A DNA stretch of 64,000 nucleotides, taken from assembly GCF_008807075.1 (NCBI RefSeq), contig NZ_CP035632.1, positions 1,550,001 through 1,614,000 of the forward strand, in the 5' to 3' direction. The position numbers and the translations under genes were made by a program. This document shows positions 40,092-48,349 of the stretch, piece by piece. The stretch is from Synechococcus sp. RSCCF101. Lineage in GTDB: Bacteria; Cyanobacteriota; Cyanobacteriia; PCC-6307; Cyanobiaceae. The first letter of the stretch is position 1, and every line of letters starts with the position of its first letter. The notes under the pieces were generated by a model. That model did no database searches. It was not told the origin of the DNA and saw nothing but the letters and a program-made list of their open reading frames with translations.

Positions 40092-40610
40092 ATGTTCGAC
40101 GCCTTCACCAAGGTCGTTGCGCAGGCTGACGCCCGCGGCGAATTCATCAGCGCCGGTCAGATCGACGCGCTTGCCTCCATGGTTGCTGAAAGCAACAAGC
40201 GCATGGACACCGTCAATCGCATCACCTCCAACGCTTCCGCGATCGTCACCAGCGCTGCTCGCGAACTCTTCGCTCAGCAGCCCGCTCTGATCGCTCCCGG
40301 TGGTAACGCCTACACCCACCGTCGCATGGCTGCCTGCCTCCGCGACATGGAAATCATCCTCCGCTACGTCACCTACGCCATCTTCACCGGTGACGCCTCC
40401 GTCCTCGAAGATCGCTGCCTCAACGGTCTGCGTGAGACCTACCTCGCCCTCGGCGTTCCCGGCGCTTCCGTCGCCGAAGGCGTCCGCAAAATGAAGGATG
40501 CCGCCATCGGTATCGCCAACGACAGCAACGGCATCACCCCCGGTGACTGCTCCGCCATCATGTCTGAAGTCGGCACCTACTTCGACCGCGCTGCCGCCGC
40601 TGTCGCCTGA
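40092..40610 (+). CDS. cpcB: Phycocyanin beta chain (copy 2 of 3)
   Basis: Same 172-residue protein as copy 1, with Cys82, Cys153 and Asn72 intact. The upstream region differs from copy 1: a hairpin with a TTCG loop lies at 40045-40062, which could affect mRNA stability or translation. It is followed by cpcA 69 bp later. The three copies cannot be told apart by protein, so their separate regulation must come from upstream DNA. Confidence 0.98.
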   Translation: MFDAFTKVVAQADARGEFISAGQIDALASMVAESNKRMDTVNRITSNASAIVTSAARELFAQQPALIAPGGNAYTHRRMAACLRDMEIILRYVTYAIFTGDASVLEDRCLNGLRETYLALGVPGASVAEGVRKMKDAAIGIANDSNGITPGDCSAIMSEVGTYFDRAAAAVA

Positions 40611-40679
40611 GCCTCTCGGCCTCGTCTGCTTCAACGTCTCCCCTGACGTTCACCCCTTATCAATCTCTCTTCCAACACG

Positions 40680-41168
40680 ATGAAGACCCCTCTCACAGAA
40701 GCCGTCGCCGCTGCTGATTCTCAGGGCCGTTACCTCAGCAACACCGAAATCAACTCCGCTTTCGGTCGTTTTGAGCGCGCCAAGAATGCCCTCGAGGCTG
40801 CCAAGGCCCTCACCAGCAACGCCGATTCCCTGGTGAACGGTGCCGCTCAGGCCGTCTACAACAAGTTCCCCTACACCACCCAGATGCAGGGCCCGAACTA
40901 CGCTGCTGATCAGCGTGGCAAGGAGAAGTGCGCTCGTGACATCGGTTACTACCTGCGCATGGTCACCTACTGCCTCGTTGCCGGTGGCACCGGACCCATG
41001 GATGAGTACCTCATCGCCGGTCTCGATGAAATCAACCGTGCCTTTGAGCTCTCCCCCTCCTGGTACGTTGAAGCCCTCAAGTACATCAAGGCCAACCACG
41101 GCATCAGCGGTGACCCCGGTGTGATCGCCAACAACTACATCGATTACGCCATCAACGCCCTCGTCTGA
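40680..41168 (+). CDS. cpcA: Phycocyanin alpha chain (copy 2 of 3)
   Basis: Same 162-residue protein as copy 1, bilin site Cys84 intact. The 3' flank, including the terminator at 41252, is shared with copy 1 and not with copy 3. It pairs with the beta chain of copy 2 in one transcript and lies upstream of cpcC3. Confidence 0.98.
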   Translation: MKTPLTEAVAAADSQGRYLSNTEINSAFGRFERAKNALEAAKALTSNADSLVNGAAQAVYNKFPYTTQMQGPNYAADQRGKEKCARDIGYYLRMVTYCLVAGGTGPMDEYLIAGLDEINRAFELSPSWYVEALKYIKANHGISGDPGVIANNYIDYAINALV

Positions 41169-41251
41169 GCATCCCATCGGCCAGGTCATCTCCTCAACTC
41201 GAAGCAGATCCATCTGGCCGCAGGATGCTCCAGCCGGAGCCATCATCAGCC

Positions 41252-41274
41252 GGGGGCCTTTGGCCCCCTTTTTT
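41252..41274 (+). terminator. Terminator of cpcBA unit 2
   Basis: The same 7-bp GC hairpin with TTT loop and six T as unit 1, at 41252-41274. Confidence 0.93.
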
Positions 41275-41600
41275 AATGGGCCGGCTCAGGGCGATTCGAA
41301 GCGAACCGGCACGGTCGGGGCTTGAGTCGAGAACATAAAGTCTCTGTGAAGGTTCCCTGTGAGTAGATCAAAACACCACTACACTCCCCGAGTCGCTTCA
41401 CGTTGATGCCACTGCGGCGTTGACGCTCACAGGCACTTGTCATCTGATCGGTCCGCTCATCGGGATCGATCAGAGAGATTGAGTCAAAGAAGCACTCCGC
41501 TGGACTCGCCAGGATCCGTCGTCTGCACGCCGACCAGCGCATGACGATGTCCGCCTGAACGAGTCAACTGGACGTCTCCTCCCATCACTTTCCGCACGCC

Positions 41601-42458
41601 ATGGCTCTGCTTCAGGCCTCGTATCTCGGCATTGAACGGTTCGCGAACGATCGCGATCGTGAATCCTGGCAGGTCGCAGCAGAACAGGATCGTGAGACGA
41701 TCATCCGTGCCGTCTATCGGCAGGTGCTGGGCCAGCAGTATCTGATGGAGAACGAGCGTCTCAGCGGAGCCGAGTCGCTGTTCCGCAACAACTACCTCAC
41801 CGTCCGGGAGCTGGTTCGCACGGTCGCCAAGAGTGGCCTGTATCGGGAGCGCTTCTTCGAGAACTGCAATCCCTATCGCTTCATTGAGCTCAACCACAAG
41901 CACCTTCTCGGACGGGCTCCGCAGAACCGCGAAGAGATGCTGGCTCACTTCACCATCCTGCAGGAGCAGGGCGTTGACAGCGAGATCGATTCCTACATCG
42001 ACAGCAGTGAGTACGTGGCCCGCTTCGGCGAAGATGGCGTGCCCTACATCCACGGCTGGGACTACACACCCGGGCATCAGGGCCGCCAGTTCTCCTGGCT
42101 GATGCAGCTCGCCCGCGGATCGGCCGCGTCGGTCAAGGGTGATGCCTCCGGCACCCAGTTCCGCCTGGGTGCGGCACTGCACCAGAACCGACCCGCCCCG
42201 GTGGTGAGCCCGAATGCCACCCCGCGACTTGGCGTGGCAGGCCTGCATCGCTCCAGCGAACTCAGAGGTCCCACCGGCAACCGTGATGCGGGCAGCTCGG
42301 GAGGACGCGTCGCCACGATCACCATCAGCGGTGTGGCGCGCAACAGCGTGGTGCGCAGCGCCGATTACGTGATCCGTGTGCCGGTGTCCCGCATGAATGA
42401 AGCGCTTCAGCGTGCCAACCGCCTGGGTGGCAAGGTGCGCGAAATCACCGTGCAGTGA
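41601..42458 (+). CDS. cpcC3: Phycocyanin rod linker with a CpcD-type C-terminal domain (third CpcC)
   Basis: A 285-residue rod linker. The N-terminal PF00427 domain is the standard CpcC type ([60 protein letters not shown]). The C-terminal domain (about 228-285) instead resembles the CpcD cap: SVVRSADYVIRVPVSRMNEALQR then RLGGKVREITV, and lacks the [10 protein letters not shown] block of CpcC1 and CpcC2. It may combine linker and cap roles, or place phycocyanin at a different rod position. A 312-bp gap precedes it. Confidence 0.92.
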   Translation: MALLQASYLGIERFANDRDRESWQVAAEQDRETIIRAVYRQVLGQQYLMENERLSGAESLFRNNYLTVRELVRTVAKSGLYRERFFENCNPYRFIELNHKHLLGRAPQNREEMLAHFTILQEQGVDSEIDSYIDSSEYVARFGEDGVPYIHGWDYTPGHQGRQFSWLMQLARGSAASVKGDASGTQFRLGAALHQNRPAPVVSPNATPRLGVAGLHRSSELRGPTGNRDAGSSGGRVATITISGVARNSVVRSADYVIRVPVSRMNEALQRANRLGGKVREITVQ

Positions 42459-42827
42459 GCCATCGTTTCTGACCACCGCAAAGGGAGGGATCCAGCCTCC
42501 CGGTGCCCGGCCATGCAGCCTTCCATCGGCTGCCTGGCCGGGCTTGTGTTATGGAGATCCGTCCTCTCAGCCCGGAGGATGTGGGCGCGAGTGCTGCGGT
42601 GCGTTGTGGCCTGAAGGCGGCAGAACCGCTCGGCCCGGCAGGCGCCGGGCGCCCACAAACGGATGGCTTCAACCGGGATGACCCTTTGTGAACACGGTCC
42701 CGGATTCCTCCCGCATTGCTTCAAGATATCTGCGCTGCCGAGATCCCCTTCGGGCTGCCGGCCGCTCACCTTTCCCACCGACTGTTCTTCGGAACAGTTC
42801 CAACGAAACCACCCGGAGTTTCTTTCA
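42459..42827 (+). other. Intergenic region between cpcC3 and cpcBA copy 3
   Basis: 369 bp. It includes a terminator-like hairpin (42505-42543) and, from 42551, a short plus-strand ORF running to 42691 that starts MEIRPLSPEDV, which looks like the beginning of an acetyltransferase-type protein but has no continuation. From 42676 on it is the same upstream flank as cpcB copy 2. Confidence 0.55.
42505..42550 (+). terminator. Possible terminator of cpcC3
   Basis: 16-base arms (42505-42520 / 42528-42543) pair with one mismatch around a 7-base loop, followed by TTGTGTT. The T run is broken, so termination may be partial. Confidence 0.6.
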
Positions 42828-43346
42828 ATGTTCGACGCCTTCACCAAGGTCGTTGCGCAGGCTGACGCCCGCGGCGAATTCATCAGCGCCGGTCAGATCG
42901 ACGCGCTTGCCTCCATGGTTGCTGAAAGCAACAAGCGCATGGACACCGTCAATCGCATCACCTCCAACGCTTCCGCGATCGTCACCAGCGCTGCTCGCGA
43001 ACTCTTCGCTCAGCAGCCCGCTCTGATCGCTCCCGGTGGTAACGCCTACACCCACCGTCGCATGGCTGCCTGCCTCCGCGACATGGAAATCATCCTCCGC
43101 TACGTCACCTACGCCATCTTCACCGGTGACGCCTCCGTCCTCGAAGATCGCTGCCTCAACGGTCTGCGTGAGACCTACCTCGCCCTCGGCGTTCCCGGCG
43201 CTTCCGTCGCCGAAGGCGTCCGCAAAATGAAGGATGCCGCCATCGGTATCGCCAACGACAGCAACGGCATCACCCCCGGTGACTGCTCCGCCATCATGTC
43301 TGAAGTCGGCACCTACTTCGACCGCGCTGCCGCCGCTGTCGCCTGA
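42828..43346 (+). CDS. cpcB: Phycocyanin beta chain (copy 3 of 3)
   Basis: Same 172-residue protein as copies 1 and 2, with both bilin cysteines and Asn72. The upstream flank equals that of copy 2, including the hairpin about 30 bases before the start. This copy is the nearest to the lyase genes cpcE and cpcF. Confidence 0.98.
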   Translation: MFDAFTKVVAQADARGEFISAGQIDALASMVAESNKRMDTVNRITSNASAIVTSAARELFAQQPALIAPGGNAYTHRRMAACLRDMEIILRYVTYAIFTGDASVLEDRCLNGLRETYLALGVPGASVAEGVRKMKDAAIGIANDSNGITPGDCSAIMSEVGTYFDRAAAAVA

Positions 43347-43415
43347 GCCTCTCGGCCTCGTCTGCTTCAACGTCTCCCCTGACGTTCACCCCTTATCAAT
43401 CTCTCTTCCAACACG

Positions 43416-43904
43416 ATGAAGACCCCTCTCACAGAAGCCGTCGCCGCTGCTGATTCTCAGGGCCGTTACCTCAGCAACACCGAAATCAACTCCGCTTTCG
43501 GTCGTTTTGAGCGCGCCAAGAATGCCCTCGAGGCTGCCAAGGCCCTCACCAGCAACGCCGATTCCCTGGTGAACGGTGCCGCTCAGGCCGTCTACAACAA
43601 GTTCCCCTACACCACCCAGATGCAGGGCCCGAACTACGCTGCTGATCAGCGTGGCAAGGAGAAGTGCGCTCGTGACATCGGTTACTACCTGCGCATGGTC
43701 ACCTACTGCCTCGTTGCCGGTGGCACCGGACCCATGGATGAGTACCTCATCGCCGGTCTCGATGAAATCAACCGTGCCTTTGAGCTCTCCCCCTCCTGGT
43801 ACGTTGAAGCCCTCAAGTACATCAAGGCCAACCACGGCATCAGCGGTGACCCCGGTGTGATCGCCAACAACTACATCGATTACGCCATCAACGCCCTCGT
43901 CTGA
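43416..43904 (+). CDS. cpcA: Phycocyanin alpha chain (copy 3 of 3)
   Basis: Same 162-residue protein as copies 1 and 2, bilin site Cys84 intact. Its 3' flank is different from the other two copies and carries its own terminator 23 bp after the stop; cpcE starts 120 bp after the stop. The lyase genes would thus depend on read-through or a separate promoter. Confidence 0.98.
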   Translation: MKTPLTEAVAAADSQGRYLSNTEINSAFGRFERAKNALEAAKALTSNADSLVNGAAQAVYNKFPYTTQMQGPNYAADQRGKEKCARDIGYYLRMVTYCLVAGGTGPMDEYLIAGLDEINRAFELSPSWYVEALKYIKANHGISGDPGVIANNYIDYAINALV

Positions 43905-43927
43905 GCCCTCAGACCGCGATGATCAAC

Positions 43928-43952
43928 GGGGGGCCAGGAGCCCCCCTTTTTT
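43928..43952 (+). terminator. Terminator of cpcBA unit 3
   Basis: A 7-bp GC stem (43928-43934 / 43940-43946) with a 5-base loop, followed by six T. It lies between cpcA3 and cpcE and probably sets the lyase genes at lower expression than cpcBA. Confidence 0.93.
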
Positions 43953-44024
43953 CATGACTCTGCAACCCATCCCATCGGACCCCGGTGCTCCGGGCCGGTG
44001 GGCACCGCAAGCAGGAGCGCAACC

Positions 44025-44825
44025 GTGAGTACCGGTGAACCGATCGATGAGCAGGAGGCCCTGGCACGCCTCCGCCAGACGGAGGACACCTCCGCTCAGT
44101 ACTACGCCGCCTGGTGGGTCGGCCGCATGCGGAGCCGCCATCCGGAGGTGATTCCTCTTCTGATCCGTGCGCTGGCCCAGCGGCAGCCGCGCCAACCCGA
44201 CAGCGGCGTCGAGGCCAATGCTGTGGCCCGCAACGCGGCCCGCAGCCTGGGCAAGCTCCGAGCCGCGCAGGCCGTGCCCGAACTGCTGCAGGTGTTGGAG
44301 GATCCCGATTACGGGCTGAGGGAAGCCGCCGCCCGCGCCCTCGGTGACATCGGTGACGCCCGCGCCCTGCCCGGCCTCTGCCGCCGGCTGGAAGGAGGCG
44401 TGACGGGAGCCGGCGCCCCGGCAGCCGGGACACCGTTTCTGCAGGAGCCCTGCGAAGCCCTGCTGGAGGCGCTGGGCGACATCGGCGTTGCCGATCAGGC
44501 TGTTCTCGATGCCGTGCAGCCGTTCGAGAAGCACGAGCGCCCGATCATCCGCAGCGCCGCATGGCGGGCATTGCTGATCCTCACCGGGGAGAGCCGCTGG
44601 GCCGGGAAGCTGCTGGAACTGCTCCAGGATGGCTCTCTGCAGGTGCGGCGAGCCGCCCTGATGGATCTCGGTGCCGTGGGCTGGCGAAACTCACTGGAGC
44701 CGATCCAGCGCACCCAGGCGGAGAACAGCCTCAAGCTGATCGCACTGCGTGGCCTCGCCGAACATCCCCGCGGAGAGGGGCCGGATCTGGAGCGTGTGCT
44801 GGAGGCGATGGATGCCCTGCTCTGA
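44025..44825 (+). CDS. cpcE: Phycocyanin alpha-chain bilin lyase subunit CpcE
   Basis: With CpcF it attaches phycocyanobilin to Cys84 of CpcA. The protein, 266 residues from GTG 44025, consists of HEAT-like repeats (LRQTEDTSAQYYAAWWVGRM, AARSLGKLRAAQAVPELL, AARALGDIGDARALPGL). GTG 44025 is chosen because AGGAG lies 8 bases upstream; a GTG at 43998 also exists. cpcF starts 69 bp later. Phycoerythrocyanin or fused RpcG-type lyases are less likely given the cpcA target next door. Confidence 0.92.
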   Translation: MSTGEPIDEQEALARLRQTEDTSAQYYAAWWVGRMRSRHPEVIPLLIRALAQRQPRQPDSGVEANAVARNAARSLGKLRAAQAVPELLQVLEDPDYGLREAAARALGDIGDARALPGLCRRLEGGVTGAGAPAAGTPFLQEPCEALLEALGDIGVADQAVLDAVQPFEKHERPIIRSAAWRALLILTGESRWAGKLLELLQDGSLQVRRAALMDLGAVGWRNSLEPIQRTQAENSLKLIALRGLAEHPRGEGPDLERVLEAMDALL

Positions 44826-44894
44826 CACCCGCTCTGTGCCAGAACGGTCCATGCCCAGCTCCAGCCGGCCGGCAGCGCCGCCGCACGGACACCC

Positions 44895-45572
44895 ATGACA
44901 GTCACGCCAGCCAGGGTTCAGGCGGCCATCGCCGCGGTGAATGAGGCCTCAAGTGCACAGGCCCTGCTGATGGCCAGCCGTGCCCTCGCCGCCATGGGGG
45001 ATCCCGCTGCCATCCCGACCCTGATCACGATCCTCGGGTTCAACAACCCCGGTGCCGCCGTGGCCGCTGTGGACGGCCTCGTGGCCATCGGCGAACCAGC
45101 CGTGCTGCCGCTGCTCGGCAATCTGGACGCCCGCAACTACGGAGCCCGGGCCTGGGCGATCCGGGCGCTGGCCGGCCTGCGGGACGTGCGAGGGCTGGAG
45201 GTGCTGGTGGACTCGCTGCTGACGGACGTGGGGCCGAGCGTCCGCAGGGCCGCCGCCTGCGGCCTGGGGGGTCTGCAGCTGCAGGCCGCTGGGACGACAG
45301 GCGAGTCGAAGGCGTTGACCCAGTGTGTGGCGGCTCTCTGTCAGGGCGCGGACGACGGGGAATGGGTGGTCCGCTACGCGTCCGTGGTGGGCCTAGAACG
45401 CCGCCTCAGCCAGCCTCCGTTCGGCGCCGATGCACAGCGCAGCGCACTGGCGGTGCTGCGCCGATGCAGCGACCCCGAGCTGGAAGAGGTGGCCGTGGTG
45501 CGGGAGCGGGCACGCCGGGCTCTGCAGCGGCTCGACGCCGCCACCACTCCAAGTCTCCTGCCCCCAGCCTGA
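44895..45572 (+). CDS. cpcF: Phycocyanin alpha-chain bilin lyase subunit CpcF
   Basis: Partner of CpcE, 225 residues, HEAT-like repeats throughout (RALAAMGDPAAIPTLITIL, VDGLVAIGEPAVLPLLGNL, AIRALAGLRDVRGLEVLVDSL). It begins MTVTPARVQAAIAAVNEASS. It ends 4 bases before the phosphatase gene, so cpcE-cpcF-ptp may be one transcript. Confidence 0.93.
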   Translation: MTVTPARVQAAIAAVNEASSAQALLMASRALAAMGDPAAIPTLITILGFNNPGAAVAAVDGLVAIGEPAVLPLLGNLDARNYGARAWAIRALAGLRDVRGLEVLVDSLLTDVGPSVRRAAACGLGGLQLQAAGTTGESKALTQCVAALCQGADDGEWVVRYASVVGLERRLSQPPFGADAQRSALAVLRRCSDPELEEVAVVRERARRALQRLDAATTPSLLPPA

Positions 45573-45576
45573 ACCG

Positions 45577-46050
45577 ATGCGCCTCCTGTTCGTCTGCATG
45601 GGCAACATCTGCCGCTCCCCCGCGGCGGAGGGGATCATGCTGCAGCTCCTCGGCGAGCACGGTCTGCTGGAGCGCGTGACGGTGGATTCCGCAGGCACGG
45701 GCGGCTGGCACGCCGGACAGCCCGCTGACCGCCGCATGCAGGCCGCCGCCGAACGCCGCGGCGTGCACCTGCCCAGCCGGGCGCGCCAGGTGGTGCCCGA
45801 GGACCTGGACCGCTTCGATCGCATCCTCGCCATGGACAGCGACAACCTGGCCGCCCTCTCCGCGCTGCAGCGGCGGCACGGGGGCGGGGCGATCGTGGAG
45901 CCCATGCTCCGCTATTCAGGCCGGGGCGGCAGCCTCGATGTGCCCGACCCGTACTACGGGGGCGATCAGGGCTTCGAGCTGGTGCTCGATCTGCTTGAAG
46001 AGGCCTGCGAGGGCCTGCTGCATCAGGTGTTGCTCAGGGGCGACGACTGA
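45577..46050 (+). CDS. ptpA: Low-molecular-weight protein-tyrosine phosphatase
   Basis: 157 residues with the P-loop CMGNICRSPAAEG (the C-x5-R-S signature) near residue 7 and the general-acid aspartate in VPDPYYGGDQGF. It removes phosphate from phosphotyrosine proteins; targets here are unknown. It starts 4 bases after cpcF. I recall that this gene marks the right edge of rod regions in marine Synechococcus. Its 3' end overlaps the convergent panC-cmk gene by 28 bases. Confidence 0.93.
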   Translation: MRLLFVCMGNICRSPAAEGIMLQLLGEHGLLERVTVDSAGTGGWHAGQPADRRMQAAAERRGVHLPSRARQVVPEDLDRFDRILAMDSDNLAALSALQRRHGGGAIVEPMLRYSGRGGSLDVPDPYYGGDQGFELVLDLLEEACEGLLHQVLLRGDD

Positions 46051-47702
46051 TCCTCGGCGGGCGGGGGCCAGGCCTCCTCCGGCACCCGCTGCCGCACCAG
46101 ATCCACGAGCCGCTCGATCACCTCCTCCACCGTCAGGCCATCGGTGATCAGATCGAGCGCGTCATCCGCGCGCCGCAGCGGTGCCACCTCCCGCGAGCGA
46201 TCCAGGTGGTCGCGCTCCTCGATCTGCTGCTCGAGCAGGGCCAGCTCCGGCACCTCGAATCCCCGCTCACGCAGATCCCCGGCCCGTCGTCGGGCCCGCT
46301 CCGCCACGGTGGCGGTGAGGAAGATCTTGACCTCCGCGTCCGGAAACACGGCCGTTCCGACATCACGACCTTCCGCCACCAGGCCACCGCGCTGCCCCAT
46401 CCGCTGCTGCTGGGCCGTGAGCGCCTCGCGAACGCAGGCGTGGGCCGCGACATGGGACACGGCCGCCGTGACCTCGGGCGTGCGAATGGCGTCGGTGATC
46501 TCGTGACCGTTGAGCGTGACGCGCTGGGCGCCGCCGGCCTCGAGGCTGAGGCTGAGGTCGAGATCCCGCAGCAGCGGAGCGACCGCCGCGGCCGATGCGG
46601 CGTCCGCGCCCTGGCGCAGCACCCACCAGGTAAGCGCGCGGTACATGGCGCCGGTGTCCAGGTAGAGGAGTCCGAGGCGGGAGGCGAGAGCCCGGGTCAC
46701 CGTGCTCTTGCCGGCTCCGGCGGGGCCGTCGATGGCGACGATCGGAGCTCGGGACATCAGCAGGAGGTGATCGATGAGGCGGGTGGGGCCGCAGTGCACG
46801 GCAGCGGCCAGCAGGGCCATGCCGGGCGTCGCCGGGGGAGCCGCGCGGGGGGAAGGCTCGGGCGAGTCTGGCCTGCCGGCGAGCGGAGGCAGCGCCTGCC
46901 GGTGGGAGACGAGGCTGTGGGCGTCCACGCAGTCGAGATACTCGACCCTGAGCCCGCCCGCCTCCAGCTCGCTCGTCAGGTCTCCCAGGACGCGGGCCAG
47001 AGCACCCGGATCACCGCTGCCGAGCGCCCCAGCGACCGCAGGCGCGGCACGGCGAAGGGAGCGGGGCAGGCCTGAGGCCAGCCGGCGCTCGGCAGCACTG
47101 AGGTAGCGGTTGCGGGAACTCAGGGCGAGGCCATCGACCTCGCGCACCGTGGCGCAGCTGCGCAGGCGCACCGGCAGGGCCAGATCGCCCACCACCCGGC
47201 GCAGCACCTGAAGCTGCTGCCAGTCCTTCTCACCGAAGACCATCAGATCGGGACGGATCAGGGCGATCAGGCGTGCCACGACGGTGGCCACCCCCTCGAA
47301 GTGACCGGGGCGATGGGCCCCGCAGAGACTGCGGCAGAGGGTTTCCGGCGGCAGGAGCCGGGTCAGGCTCCCTTCTCCGCCCGGGAACAGCTCGCCGGTC
47401 TCCGGAGCAAAGACGGCGTCGACCCCCGCCTCGCGGACACGCTCCAGATCCGCCTCCAGATCGCGCGGATAGCGATCGAAGTCCTCGCCGGGGGCGAACT
47501 GCAGCGGGTTGACGAAGATGGTGAGCAGCAGCGCGGCCGGCCGGCAAGGCGAGGCTTCCCTGGCCGCACGCACCAGGGCGAGGTGTCCCTCATGCAGCGC
47601 GCCCATGGTGGGCACCACGTGAACGGGCCGGCCGGCCTCAGCCTGGCGGCGGCGCCAGTGATGGAGGGCCTGGCGGCGGCGCAGAAGCGCCGGCTCGCTC
47701 AC
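46023..47702 (-). CDS. panC-cmk: Bifunctional pantothenate synthetase / cytidylate kinase
   Basis: A 559-residue fusion typical of cyanobacteria. The N-terminal half (about 1-280) is PanC, joining pantoate and beta-alanine (VPTMGALHEGHLALV, FVNPLQFAPGEDFDRYPR, RPDLMVFGEKDWQQLQ). The C-terminal half (from about 320) is CMP kinase: the P-loop AIDGPAGAGKSTVTRALA, YLDTGAMYRALTW and EGRDVGTAVFPDA. The linker between them is Pro-rich. It overlaps the rlpA-like gene by 4 bases. Confidence 0.96.
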   Translation of the reverse strand: MSEPALLRRRQALHHWRRRQAEAGRPVHVVPTMGALHEGHLALVRAAREASPCRPAALLLTIFVNPLQFAPGEDFDRYPRDLEADLERVREAGVDAVFAPETGELFPGGEGSLTRLLPPETLCRSLCGAHRPGHFEGVATVVARLIALIRPDLMVFGEKDWQQLQVLRRVVGDLALPVRLRSCATVREVDGLALSSRNRYLSAAERRLASGLPRSLRRAAPAVAGALGSGDPGALARVLGDLTSELEAGGLRVEYLDCVDAHSLVSHRQALPPLAGRPDSPEPSPRAAPPATPGMALLAAAVHCGPTRLIDHLLLMSRAPIVAIDGPAGAGKSTVTRALASRLGLLYLDTGAMYRALTWWVLRQGADAASAAAVAPLLRDLDLSLSLEAGGAQRVTLNGHEITDAIRTPEVTAAVSHVAAHACVREALTAQQQRMGQRGGLVAEGRDVGTAVFPDAEVKIFLTATVAERARRRAGDLRERGFEVPELALLEQQIEERDHLDRSREVAPLRRADDALDLITDGLTVEEVIERLVDLVRQRVPEEAWPPPAEDQSSPLSNT

Positions 47703-48349
47703 CGAAGCACTTCCAGCTTCACATCAGCGATCCCGCTGGAGATAAGGCCCAGTTCGGTGGCCGCACCGTGAGCGAGGTCGATCACGCGGGCTCCGGCGAA
47801 CGGACCACGATCGTTGATGCGCACCACGGTCGAGCGACCGTTCCAGAGGTTGGTGACCCGCACGCGGGTTCCGAAGGGGAGGGTGCGATGGGCGGCGGTG
47901 ACGGTGCCGGGGCGGAAGACCTCCCCACTCGCCGTGCGGTTGCCGTAGAAGCCGGGTCCATACCAGCTGGCCTCGCCGGTGATCACCTGAACCACGTCGC
48001 TGACGGGCTCGGGTTCGACTTCCGGTTCAGGCAACACGGCAGCCTCAGGCTCGACCGCCGGGTTCGCGGGTTCGGAGTCCACCGGCTCGGCCAGGGCTGC
48101 CGCAGGATCGCTGGGTTCAGCCACCTCGGCAGGTGGAGTCAGAACAGCACCTGTGGCTGAATCCGGCACGGTGACCTCGGAGTCAGGCGTGGCCGCCTCA
48201 TCCACCAGCGGAACCGACTCGAGGAGAGTGGCCATCGTGGCCTGCATCGGCTGACCGTCCGCGAAGCCGTCGGCAACACCGGGAACGATGGGACCGGCAA
48301 GGAGAAGTCCGGCGCTGAGGCTGAGGAGGCGGTACGGAATCTGGATCAT
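47699..48349 (-). CDS. rlpA: RlpA-like septal/cell-wall protein (double-psi beta-barrel)
   Basis: 216 residues: a signal peptide (about 1-26), an acidic Pro/Glu/Ala-rich spacer (about 45-120) and a C-terminal RlpA barrel (about 125-216; GEASWYGPGFYGNRTASGEVF, LPFGTRVRVTNLWNGRSTVVRINDRGPF, ARVIDLAHGAATELG). Some relatives cleave naked glycan strands at the septum; the catalytic Asp (NDRGPF) is present. The signal peptide has no clear lipobox. It is coupled to panC-cmk by a 4-base overlap. Confidence 0.9.
   Translation of the reverse strand: MIQIPYRLLSLSAGLLLAGPIVPGVADGFADGQPMQATMATLLESVPLVDEAATPDSEVTVPDSATGAVLTPPAEVAEPSDPAAALAEPVDSEPANPAVEPEAAVLPEPEVEPEPVSDVVQVITGEASWYGPGFYGNRTASGEVFRPGTVTAAHRTLPFGTRVRVTNLWNGRSTVVRINDRGPFAGARVIDLAHGAATELGLISSGIADVKLEVLR

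Larger units (their letters stand above)
39940..41289 (+). repeat. cpcBA repeat unit 2 (mosaic of units 1 and 3)
   Basis: Its left part (39940-41169) matches unit 3 with a single mismatch (G at 39988, A at 42724). Its right part (40072-41289) matches unit 1. Only the cpcBA genes and the 20 bases before cpcB are shared by all three units. A 7-bp hairpin with a TTCG loop lies at 40045-40062, 30 bases before cpcB2, and recurs in unit 3 but not in unit 1. Confidence 0.9.
42676..43905 (+). repeat. cpcBA repeat unit 3 (matches unit 2 upstream and in the genes)
   Basis: Offset 2,736 bp from unit 2. Identity covers about 150 bp upstream of cpcB and both genes, with one mismatch, and stops right after the cpcA stop codon. 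The 3' flank with the terminator is unrelated to that of units 1 and 2. Confidence 0.9.

Noticed and set aside
37616-43370. Minus-strand ORFs of 181 and 198 codons opposite each cpcB and cpcA
   Set aside because: They recur in all three copies only because the DNA repeats; compositions are typical of shadows (Gly/Asp/Val-rich).
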